From Streptomyces sp. NBC_01707 (GTDB lineage Bacteria > Actinomycetota > Actinomycetes > Streptomycetales > Streptomycetaceae), in NCBI RefSeq assembly GCF_041438805.1, contig NZ_CP109190.1, forward strand, positions 4,588,001 to 4,652,000: DNA of 64,000 bases, written 5' to 3'. Below are positions 52,897-60,508 of this stretch, piece by piece. The first letter of the stretch is position 1, and each line of letters starts with the position of its first letter. The notes under the pieces are model-generated. The model worked only from the letters and a program-made list of their open reading frames with translations, was not told the DNA's origin and did no database searches. The translations under genes and the position numbers were made by a program.

Positions 52897-53412
52897 CGCT
52901 CACACCATCCGAACCGGCGGACACATCGCCTCGCGCCTCCTCAGGGTCACGGAACGTGATTCCCTTACGAGACAGCATGGTTGACGTACAGTCACCGCAA
53001 CAAGCGCTTCGGGCATATTCCAGCGCGAAGGAGTACGCGTGGTGCATACTGTGCGACGCACGCTGCGGGGGGTCGAACAGAAGCACATGGAGGGCGCGGG
53101 AATCGCCCCACGGGCAGGCCCGGCGCTTCTGACGGGGACGCGAGCAGGGCACCTCGTCCGGACCGGAGTCGCCCCACGGGCAACACCCGGATCGTCCGGT
53201 TCCACAACCACTCGCATCCAACGGAGCGTACCCGAGCCGACGGCAACTGCGGCCCGTGACGAATCACGCAAAGGACACAAGCCGGTATCGGCACTTACCG
53301 ACTGCACTGCGTGACTCCGCAGCGTGAAGCCATGGGGTCCTCAGCGTGACATGCATGCACGCGGCACTCATCGCCCCGACCGCGGCCGCGCTCCTCTCGG
53401 TCCGCCGCACGC
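52897..53412. other. Intergenic region with a 14-bp direct repeat
   Basis: About 515 bases with no convincing gene on either strand. TCGCCCCACGGGCA occurs twice (53103-53116 and 53169-53182), 66 bases apart. TTGACGTACAGTCAC at 52981-52995 has a TGAC-N5-GTCA core like a CTGAC-box but different outer bases, and was not counted. The upstream region of the RsbW-like gene lies at its left end. Confidence 0.45.
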
Positions 53413-54366
53413 TCAGCACAGATCGGCCGCGAGCGTCTCCTCGGCCTCGGCCGCCCTCAGCCACTGCCCGGCCCGCAGCCAGGCCCGCTTGAGGTGCAGA
53501 TGCACGTCCGCCTCCCAGGTGAAGCCCATCCCGCCGTGCACCTGGAGACAGTCCCGTGCATTGCGGACGGCCGCCTCGTCGGCGAGCAGCTTCGCGCCGG
53601 CGATCTCGACCGGGTCCGCGGTCACGGCCGCCGCGTACACCGCGCTACGGGCCAGCTCGGCGCGTACCAGCATCTGGGCGCACAAGTGTTTGACCGCCTG
53701 GAAGGCGCCGATCGGCGAGCCGAACTGCTCGCGTCCACGGGCGTGTTGAACAGCCATCTCGGTCGTGCGGGCGGCGCTGCCGAGCTGTTCGGCGGCGGCC
53801 AGGAGAACACCTTCCCGCCGGAACCGCACCGCCTCGGCTCCGGGCAGGGGGTCCCCGAGCGTGGCCGGGGCCGTCACACGGTGCAGCGGCGTGAGTGGGT
53901 CGAGCGACCGTACGGGACGGGCGGCGCCCCGTACCAACTCACGCAGCGCGGCCCCCTCCAGCACTCTCACCCCTCCTGCCACCAGGGCGATCAGAGCGTC
54001 CGCCGCGCCCAGGTGGGCGACCGGGCGTCCCTCGTCCAGCACCGCGACCACGGTCCTGCCCTCCGCCGCCCCCTTCACCGCACCGGCGGCGAGATGCGAG
54101 GCCGCCAGCGGTCCGGGCAGCAGCGCCCACCCCGCCTCCTCGAACAGCAGGACGGACTCGGGCAGCCCGAGCCCCACCCCGCCCTCCGCCTCCGGCAGCC
54201 GCGACGCGAAGAACCCGGCCGCGCCCAGCTCTCCCCACACCGACCGGTCGACGTCCGTGCCCGCGTCGAGCGCCGCTCGCATCCGGTCCCTGCCGAAGCG
54301 GCCGGCGAGCAGCTCCCGTGTCCCGGCCCGCAGGGCCCGCTGGTCGTCCGAAAGCTGGAAGTCCAC
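53413..54366 (-). CDS. Acyl-CoA dehydrogenase, short subunit
   Basis: A 317-residue acyl-CoA dehydrogenase, about 65 residues shorter than usual. The N-terminal helical domain (FQLSDDQRALRAGTRELL) and C-terminal helices (REQFGSPIGAFQAVKHLCAQM, LQVHGGMGFTWEADVHLHLKRA) are present; the middle beta domain is reduced. In actinobacterial steroid degradation such short subunits pair with a full-length subunit to make heterotetramers with one FAD site per pair. The full-length gene is 8 bases upstream. The GTG start has a weak ribosome-binding site, consistent with coupled translation. Confidence 0.9.
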   Translation of the reverse strand: MDFQLSDDQRALRAGTRELLAGRFGRDRMRAALDAGTDVDRSVWGELGAAGFFASRLPEAEGGVGLGLPESVLLFEEAGWALLPGPLAASHLAAGAVKGAAEGRTVVAVLDEGRPVAHLGAADALIALVAGGVRVLEGAALRELVRGAARPVRSLDPLTPLHRVTAPATLGDPLPGAEAVRFRREGVLLAAAEQLGSAARTTEMAVQHARGREQFGSPIGAFQAVKHLCAQMLVRAELARSAVYAAAVTADPVEIAGAKLLADEAAVRNARDCLQVHGGMGFTWEADVHLHLKRAWLRAGQWLRAAEAEETLAADLC

Positions 54367-54373
54367 AGTCCGC

Positions 54374-55540
54374 TCAGCGCCCCTTCGGCAGGCCGAGGAT
54401 CCGCTCGGCGACGATGTTCTGCTGGATCTGCGAGGTGCCCGCGGCGATCGTGTACGAGAGCGAGGTCAGCCGGTCCAGGACCCACTCCCGGTCCAGATCG
54501 GCCGCGTCCGCGCCGAGCACCTCGGCCGCCGCGTCGTACAGCTCCTGGCGGGCCTGCGAGTAGCGCAGCTTGAAGACCGAGCCACCGGTGCCGGGCACAC
54601 CACCGCTGCCCCCGGCCCGCTGCGCCTCGCTGACGTTCCACTGGGTGAGCCGCCACAGCGCCCGGAATTCGGCGTTCAGCCTGCCGAGCCTCCTGCGCAG
54701 CACCGGGTCGTCCCAGCGGCCGTTCGCCCGGGCCTCGGCGGCCAGGGCGGCCAGGGTGCGACGGCAGGCGACGACCTCGCCGACGAACGCCGTACCGCGC
54801 TCGAAGGACAGGGTGACCATGGTGACCCGCCAGCCGTCGTTCTCCGCGCCGACCCGGTGCGAGACAGGCACCCGCACCTCGTCGAGGAACATCTCGGCGA
54901 ATTCGGTGGACCCGGCGAGCGTGCGCAGCGGGCGGACGGTGACGCCGGGGGTGTCCATCCGCATCGCGAGCCAGCTGATCCCTCGGTGTTTCGGCGCGGC
55001 CGGATCCGTGCGCACGAGCAGCTCGCACCAGTCGGCGACCTCCGCGTGCGAGGTCCAGATCTTCTGGCCGCTGACCACGTAGTGGTCGCCGTCGCGGACC
55101 GCCCGGGTGCGCAGCGAGGCCAGGTCGGAGCCCGCGTCCGGTTCGCTGAACCCCTGGCACCAGATCTCGTCGCCGCGCAGGACCGGCGGCAGCCAGCGGG
55201 CCCGCTGCTCGGCCGTGCCCTCGGTGGCGATCGTCGGCCCGGCGTGCAGCAGTCCGACGAAGTTCGCGCCGACGTACGGTGCCCCGGCCCTCTCCGTCTC
55301 CTCCAGGAAGATCAGGTGCTGGGTGGGGGTGGCGCCCCGCCCGCCCGCGTCGACGGGCCAGTGCAGCCCCGCGTACCCGGCGTCGTACAGCATCCGCTGC
55401 CAGGCGGTGTCGTACGCCCGCCGCCCCGGCCAGTCGTCGGGACGGGGCTTCGCGGGCAGCCCGGGCAGGACGTCGCCGAGCCACTCCCGCAGCCGTGTCC
55501 GGAACTCCTCCTCCTCGGGCGTGTACGACAGATCCGTCAC
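54374..55540 (-). CDS. Acyl-CoA dehydrogenase, long subunit
   Basis: A 388-residue dehydrogenase with GDEIWCQGFSEPDAGSDLASLRTRA, YVVSGQKIWTSHAEVADWCELLVRT, and the C-terminal SYTIAAGTSQIQQNIVAERILGLPKG of the long FadE class. Its GTG start overlaps the amidohydrolase stop (GTGA, 55537-55540). Together with the short subunit it probably forms an alpha2-beta2 enzyme, as known for ChsE1-ChsE2 and similar pairs; this is inferred from gene order and lengths. Confidence 0.92.
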   Translation of the reverse strand: MTDLSYTPEEEEFRTRLREWLGDVLPGLPAKPRPDDWPGRRAYDTAWQRMLYDAGYAGLHWPVDAGGRGATPTQHLIFLEETERAGAPYVGANFVGLLHAGPTIATEGTAEQRARWLPPVLRGDEIWCQGFSEPDAGSDLASLRTRAVRDGDHYVVSGQKIWTSHAEVADWCELLVRTDPAAPKHRGISWLAMRMDTPGVTVRPLRTLAGSTEFAEMFLDEVRVPVSHRVGAENDGWRVTMVTLSFERGTAFVGEVVACRRTLAALAAEARANGRWDDPVLRRRLGRLNAEFRALWRLTQWNVSEAQRAGGSGGVPGTGGSVFKLRYSQARQELYDAAAEVLGADAADLDREWVLDRLTSLSYTIAAGTSQIQQNIVAERILGLPKGR

Positions 55541-56742
55541 CTGGCGAGGTCCCGGTCGAGGTCCAGACCCAGCATCCGGATCGCGTTTCCGCGCATCAGT
55601 TTGTAGACGGTCTCGTCGTCCAGCCCCTTGACGTGGTCGAGGGCGACCTCCTTCGTGTGCGGGAAGGTCGAGTCGACGTGCGGGTAGTCGGTCTCGAACG
55701 TCGCGTTGTCCCGCCCGACCACGTCGAGCGACGCGACACCGTGCTTGTCGCGGAAGAAGCAGCAGAACATCTGCCGGTAGTAGTACGTCGACGGCGGTTC
55801 GGGGATCAGATCACGCACCCCGCCCCACGCCCGGTGCTCCTCCCACACGTCGTCGGCCCGTTCCAGGGCGTACGGGATCCACCCCATCTGGCCCTCGCTG
55901 TAGGCGAGCTTCAGCCGCGGGTACTTCACCAGCACCCCGCTGAACAGGAAGTCCATCATCGAGGCCATCGCGTTGTTGAAGGAGAGCGAGGCCTGTACGG
56001 CGGGCGGGGCGTCCGGCGAGGCGGCCGGCATCTGCGAGCTGGACCCGATGTGCATGTTGACGACCGTGCCGGTCTCCTGGCAGATCGCGAAGAACGGGTC
56101 CCAGTGGCCGGTGTGGATCGACGGCAGCCCGAGATGGGTCGGGATCTCGGAGAAGGTCACCGCCCGCACCCCGCGCGCGGCGTTCCGCTTGATCTCCGCG
56201 ACCGCCAGGTCGATGTCCCAGAGCGGGATGATGCAGAGCGGGATCAGCCGGCCGGCGCTGTCGCCGCACCACTCCTCCACCATCCAGTCGTTGTAGGCGC
56301 GGACACACGCGACCGCCACTTCTTTGTCCTGCGCCTCGGCGAAGGTCTGGCCGCAGAAGCGCGGGAACGTGGGAAAGCAGAGCGACGCCTCGACGTGGTT
56401 GAGGTCCATGTCCTTGAGCCGTTCGACCGGGTCCCAGCAGCCCCGGCGCATCTCCGCGCGGGTGATGCCCTCCAGCGTCATGTCGTCGCGGTCGAAGCCG
56501 ACGGCGGCGATGTTCCGCTTGTACGGGAACTTCAGGTCCTCGTAGATCCACCAGTCGGTCGGCGGCCCGTCCGGATCCATGGTGATCACGTATTTGCCGC
56601 CCGTGTACGCCAGCTCGCCGATACCCGCGGTGAGCGGCTGCGGACCGCGGTCGCGGTACTTGGCGGGCAGCCAGGTCGAGAAGAGGTGCGGCGGCTCGAT
56701 CACATGGTCGTCGACGCTGACGATCCGAGGCAGTTCCGTCAT
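55537..56742 (-). CDS. Second amidohydrolase family 2 protein
   Basis: A 401-residue paralogue of the gene at 14381-15607. The entry motif VDDHVIEP has Asp11-Asp12-His13 and Glu16 at the same positions. It has LPSIHTGHWDPFFAICQETG, VNMHIGSSSQM and FETDYPHVDSTFPHTKEVA. ATG 56742 has AAGGGGACACC upstream. It heads an operon with two acyl-CoA dehydrogenase genes behind CTGAC-box J. Association with acyl-CoA genes suggests it opens or decarboxylates a cyclic intermediate; this is not established. Confidence 0.9.
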   Translation of the reverse strand: MTELPRIVSVDDHVIEPPHLFSTWLPAKYRDRGPQPLTAGIGELAYTGGKYVITMDPDGPPTDWWIYEDLKFPYKRNIAAVGFDRDDMTLEGITRAEMRRGCWDPVERLKDMDLNHVEASLCFPTFPRFCGQTFAEAQDKEVAVACVRAYNDWMVEEWCGDSAGRLIPLCIIPLWDIDLAVAEIKRNAARGVRAVTFSEIPTHLGLPSIHTGHWDPFFAICQETGTVVNMHIGSSSQMPAASPDAPPAVQASLSFNNAMASMMDFLFSGVLVKYPRLKLAYSEGQMGWIPYALERADDVWEEHRAWGGVRDLIPEPPSTYYYRQMFCCFFRDKHGVASLDVVGRDNATFETDYPHVDSTFPHTKEVALDHVKGLDDETVYKLMRGNAIRMLGLDLDRDLAR

Positions 56743-56805
56743 GGTGTCCCCTTCGGCGCACACGGCTCGTACCGGCTGCGTGTCCGGTACGCATCCGATA
56801 CGTAT

Positions 56806-56820
56806 CTGATGACCCGTCAG
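56806..56820. promoter_or_regulatory. CTGAC-box J, upstream of amidohydrolase 2 operon
   Basis: CTGATGACCCGTCAG, one inner mismatch, 64 bases before the amidohydrolase start. It is paired with box K for the opposite direction. Confidence 0.7.
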
Positions 56821-56894
56821 ATTCTGTTCGGCTCCCAGGCTAGCCCCGCACCCCTGGACCGACAAGGCGCAGCGCTCTACGCTCTCCGCACGAT

Positions 56895-56909
56895 CTGACT
56901 ACCCGTCAG
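56895..56909. promoter_or_regulatory. CTGAC-box K, upstream of AMP-forming ligase
   Basis: CTGACTACCCGTCAG, flanked by GAT and CTA, 22 bases before the ligase start at 56932. Confidence 0.72.
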
Positions 56910-56931
56910 CTACGAGGGAGCGGGGAACGCA

Positions 56932-58476
56932 GTGAACGAGACCGCACACGCCCTGGGCGCATCGGCCACCTTCTGGGAGCTCATCGAGCGCCGCGCCGCA
57001 CTGACCCCGGACCGTCCCGTCCTCCTTCAGGACGACCGCTCCCTCACCTTCGGCGAGCTGCGCGAGCGCTGCGAGCGGGTCGCGGCCGGGCTGTACGAGC
57101 TGGGGGTGCGCCCCGGCAGCGTGGTCGCCTGGCAGCTGCCGACCCGTCTCGAAACGGCGCTGCTCTCCTTCGCCCTCACCCGGATCGGGGCCGTCCAGAC
57201 ACCCGTCATCCCGTTCTACCGGGACCGCGAGGTGGGGTTCGCGCTGCGCGAGTCGAAGGCCGGCTTCTTCGCCGTACCCGGCACCTGGCGCGGCTTCGAC
57301 CACACCGCGATGGCGCACCGGCTGGCCGCGGAGCTTGAGCATCCACCGGTGTTGTTCGAGGCGTACGACCAGCTGCCGGACGCCGACCCGGTGGGCCTCC
57401 CCGCACCGCCCACCGACGGCACGGCGGTGCGCTGGATCTACTGGACGTCGGGGACGACCTCGGATCCCAAGGGCGTCCTGCACACCGACCGCAGCCTGAT
57501 CGCGGGCGGCTCGTGCCTGGCCCACGCGCTGCACCTGTCGGCCGACGACATCGGCTCGATGGCGTTCCCGTTCGCCCATATCGCCGGGCCGGACTACACC
57601 GTGATGCTGCTGCTCTACGGCTTCCCTGCGGTGCTTTTCGAGCAGTTCGCCATGCCCGGCGCGCTGGACGCCTACCGGCGCCACGGAGTGACGGTCGCGG
57701 GCGGCTCGACCGCGTTCTACTCGATGTTCCTGACCGAACAGCGCAAGGACCCCACGGCCAGGGTGGTGCCCACCCTGCGGCTGCTGGCGGGCGGCGGGGC
57801 ACCGAAGCCGCCGGAGATCTACCACGCGGTCGTACGGGAGATGGGCGTCCAGCTCACCCACGGCTACGGCATGACCGAAGTTCCCATGATCACCATGGGT
57901 GCCCCGGACGACACGGTGGAGCACCTCGCGGAGACGGAGGGCCGGCCGCCCGAGGGCATGGAGATACGGATCACCGACGAGGACGGCAAGCCGCTGCCGT
58001 ACGGCACGGACGGCGAGGTGCGGCTGCGGGGGGAGGCCGTCTGCCAGGGCTATCTGGACGCGGCCGCGACACAGGACGCCTTCGACGGGGACGGCTTCCT
58101 CGTCACCGGTGATGTCGGCCATCTACGGAAGAGCGGCCATCTGGTCCTCACCGGCCGGCTCAAGGACATCATCATCCGCAAGGGCGAGAACATCTCCGCC
58201 AAGGAGATCGAGGACCTCCTCCACCGCCACCCCGGCGTGGCCGACGCGGCCGTGATCGGCCTGCCGGACACGGAGCGCGGGGAACGCGTCTGCGCGGTCG
58301 TCGAGCAGCCGGCCGGGGCCGGGACGCTGACGCTGGCGGAGCTCGCCGGGTATCTGCGCACGGAGGGGCTCTCGGTGCACAAGCTGCCGGAGCAGCTGGA
58401 AGTGGTGGAGGCGCTGCCGCGCAACGAGACGCTGCGCAAGGTGCTCAAGTACAAGCTGCGCGAGCAGTTCTCCTGA
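56932..58476 (+). CDS. AMP-forming acyl-CoA ligase
   Basis: A 514-residue ANL-family ligase with the AMP-binding motif WIYWTSGTTSDPKGVLHT, LTHGYGMTEVPM (A5), GDGFLVTGDVG, the hinge LTGRLKDIIIRKGENISAKEIE and the C-terminal catalytic-Lys region PRNETLRKVLKYKLRE. It resembles cyclohexanecarboxylate- or medium-chain acyl-CoA ligases more than FadD3. The GTG start has GGGGAACGCA upstream. It is divergent from the amidohydrolase/dehydrogenase operon, with one CTGAC-box per direction. Substrate unknown. Confidence 0.9.
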   Translation: MNETAHALGASATFWELIERRAALTPDRPVLLQDDRSLTFGELRERCERVAAGLYELGVRPGSVVAWQLPTRLETALLSFALTRIGAVQTPVIPFYRDREVGFALRESKAGFFAVPGTWRGFDHTAMAHRLAAELEHPPVLFEAYDQLPDADPVGLPAPPTDGTAVRWIYWTSGTTSDPKGVLHTDRSLIAGGSCLAHALHLSADDIGSMAFPFAHIAGPDYTVMLLLYGFPAVLFEQFAMPGALDAYRRHGVTVAGGSTAFYSMFLTEQRKDPTARVVPTLRLLAGGGAPKPPEIYHAVVREMGVQLTHGYGMTEVPMITMGAPDDTVEHLAETEGRPPEGMEIRITDEDGKPLPYGTDGEVRLRGEAVCQGYLDAAATQDAFDGDGFLVTGDVGHLRKSGHLVLTGRLKDIIIRKGENISAKEIEDLLHRHPGVADAAVIGLPDTERGERVCAVVEQPAGAGTLTLAELAGYLRTEGLSVHKLPEQLEVVEALPRNETLRKVLKYKLREQFS

Positions 58477-58614
58477 TACGCGCACACGGGGCACACCCAT
58501 GGGCCCCGGAACACTCCCCGACGGGCACGGGTGGGGCCGGGTGGGGCCCCGGCGAGGAGGCCACGCACCCGGCCCGGTCGGTGACGCGCTGCGGACCGAT
58601 CCGGAGGAAGAGCC

Positions 58615-59136
58615 CTACGCGTCCGGTTCGATCACCGTGAAGTAGACGGCGAACGCGGCCACCGCATCCTCCTCGGCGATCCGGCCATCATGGTCCGCAT
58701 CCAGGCCCCGTGCCGCCAGGCTCGCCGATTCGGCACTCGCGCCGAGCACCTTCAGCGCACGCTCCACGGCCGGCAGCGAGGCCGCACCGTTGTCGTCGTT
58801 GTCGGCCACCGCGATCGCCGCGCGGAGGAACGGGCGGGCGATCTCCGCGAAGCGCTCGGGGTTGTCGCGCAGCCGTTTCACGGCCCCGCCCACGAACTCC
58901 TCACGGGTGACGCGCTGGTCCCCGTCGACATCTGCGATGCCCGCCATGCCCTGCCAGAAGGCCTCGGCCCCGGTGTAGAGCGCCTGGCCCTTGTCGGAGC
59001 GGGCCGTCGTACCGAATTCGGCGAGCAGACGGGCCGCGGCGGCATTGAAATCGGCGCGATCGATGTATCCGTTGCCGTCCTGGTCGAAGGCGGCGAACCG
59101 GAAAGCGATCTTGCGCTCGTACTCTGCGCTGTCCAT
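58615..59136 (-). CDS. EF-hand calcium-binding protein
   Basis: A 173-residue protein with four EF-hand loops: DQDGNGYIDRADF, DVDGDQRVTREEF, DNDDNGAASLPAV (degenerate at the end) and DADHDGRIAEEDA. It belongs to the calerythrin/sarcoplasmic-type calcium-binding proteins common in Streptomyces and probably buffers or senses Ca2+ in the cytoplasm. It is monocistronic on the minus strand, next to a conserved STAS-sigma-anti-sigma segment, with no CTGAC-box. Confidence 0.93.
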   Translation of the reverse strand: MDSAEYERKIAFRFAAFDQDGNGYIDRADFNAAAARLLAEFGTTARSDKGQALYTGAEAFWQGMAGIADVDGDQRVTREEFVGGAVKRLRDNPERFAEIARPFLRAAIAVADNDDNGAASLPAVERALKVLGASAESASLAARGLDADHDGRIAEEDAVAAFAVYFTVIEPDA

Positions 59137-59229
59137 GCGGGGAGCGTACGACGCCGAGCGGCGTCACGTGTCACTTACGCGCGCCACCGGTGTTACAACC
59201 TGGTCTTAACGCCGGGTGGCGGACACGTT

Positions 59230-59604
59230 TCAGGCAGAGAGCGGCTGGGCCTCTTCGTCGACGGCCGCGTCCCGGTCCGGGTACACCTCGAACAGCCGGC
59301 GTACACCGAGGGCGGCCAGCACCCGGTTGACGTGGGAGCCCTCCTCGGCGCCCCGGGCGGGCAGGATCAGTCGCAGCCGGCCGCCGCAGGAGCGCATCAA
59401 GCGCCTGGCGGCGACCAGCACGCCGACGCCGCTGGAGTCGCAGAACAGCACCTCGGACAGGTCGAGCACCACATCGTGCCGCCCGAAGGCGACCGCGTCG
59501 TGGATGCTCTGGCGGACGACCGGGGACGTCACCAGATCCAGTTCGCCGCATATGCGCAGTACGGTCCATGGGCCCTGCTCGGTCTCGGCCACTTGCAGAG
59601 TCAC
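59230..59604 (-). CDS. STAS-domain anti-sigma factor antagonist
   Basis: A 124-residue STAS protein. The conserved phosphorylatable serine region is VLFCDSSGVGVLVAARR, preceded by VLRICGELDLVTSPVVRQ. Such proteins release sigma factors from RsbW-like kinases when unphosphorylated. I chose the GTG at 59604 (VTLQVAETEQG) because GAGAGG precedes it and codons upstream have poor GC bias; a longer start at 59685 (MGARRGSREE) is open. It lies divergent from the ECF-like sigma gene. Confidence 0.85.
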   Translation of the reverse strand: MTLQVAETEQGPWTVLRICGELDLVTSPVVRQSIHDAVAFGRHDVVLDLSEVLFCDSSGVGVLVAARRLMRSCGGRLRLILPARGAEEGSHVNRVLAALGVRRLFEVYPDRDAAVDEEAQPLSA

Positions 59605-59881
59605 GCAACTCGGCCTCTCGTTCGAGGGATCCCAGTGATCCGGAAGTATCCGTTCCTCCTCGCGGCTGCCCCGCCGCGCGCCCATGAAACACCGACCGGC
59701 CGAGGAAGACACAGTTGGTTTCAGGCAGAAATGATCACTTCAGGTCCGATTCCAACACCCTCGACGCCGCATTCCCTACCATCCAGGGCGTTCACGGGGG
59801 CGTACTTGCCGCAAAGAGACGTGCATGGTCAGTACGTCCGACTACATTCGACGTGACGAGGGGTACAGGGCTGGGGGTCCT

Positions 59882-60508
59882 ATGGCGAAAGACACACCAC
59901 CCCGCTGGGACCGCAAGATGCAGCAACGGCTGGCACGCGGCGAGGCGGCGGCCCTCGGCGAGCTCTACGACCGTTTCGCCTCTCTCGTGCACAGCCAGGC
60001 CCACCGGATGCTCGACGACGAGTCTGCCGCCGACCTGGTGACCCGCGAGGTCTTCGGTTACGTGTGGGAGAACCCCGACGCGTACGACCCCAAGCAGGGC
60101 TCGATGCGGTCCTGGGTGGCCCGGCTCACCCACCGCCAGTCCGTGCGGCGGCTGCGCGGGACGGCGCCGTCCGCGTTCGCACAGGGATACGAGGACGGGA
60201 CCGGCGACGACGGCGGGACCTGCGGTGCGGAAGAGGCCGTGGCCCGGGAGGAACTGGAGGAGCGGGTGCGGCGCGCGACGGCCGCGGCCCGCGCCGACTA
60301 CATCGTCGCCTCCATGCCCGCACCGCTGCGGGCCGCGCTGGAGCTCGCGTACATCCAGCGCAGGGACTACCGGCAGACCGCAGCCGACCTCGGGGTGACC
60401 GAGGACGAGGCCCGCCGTCGCCTGCGGCTCGGGCTGCAGCTGCTCTCCACCGCCAACACCCGCCCGCTCGAAGGGTCCTCGCCACCCGGATACGGACGGG
60501 CCCTGTGA
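59882..60508 (+). CDS. ECF-like RNA polymerase sigma factor
   Basis: A 208-residue sigma-70-family protein. The region-2 segment is GEAAALGELYDRFASLVHSQAHRML...SAADLVTREVFGYVWENPDAY and the C-terminal region 4 is PLRAALELAYIQRRDYRQTAADLGVTEDEARRRLRLGLQ. An acidic/glycine linker separates them. ATG 59882 has GGGGGTCCT upstream; an in-frame ATG at 59825 could add 19 residues. It overlaps the anti-sigma gene by GTGA, typical of a sigma/anti-sigma pair that is co-produced. Confidence 0.9.
   Translation: MAKDTPPRWDRKMQQRLARGEAAALGELYDRFASLVHSQAHRMLDDESAADLVTREVFGYVWENPDAYDPKQGSMRSWVARLTHRQSVRRLRGTAPSAFAQGYEDGTGDDGGTCGAEEAVAREELEERVRRATAAARADYIVASMPAPLRAALELAYIQRRDYRQTAADLGVTEDEARRRLRLGLQLLSTANTRPLEGSSPPGYGRAL

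Noticed and set aside
52981..52995. TTGACGTACAGTCAC as a twelfth CTGAC-box
   Set aside because: The TGAC-N5-GTCA core fits, but the outer bases, the fixed C before the right arm and the gene context do not.
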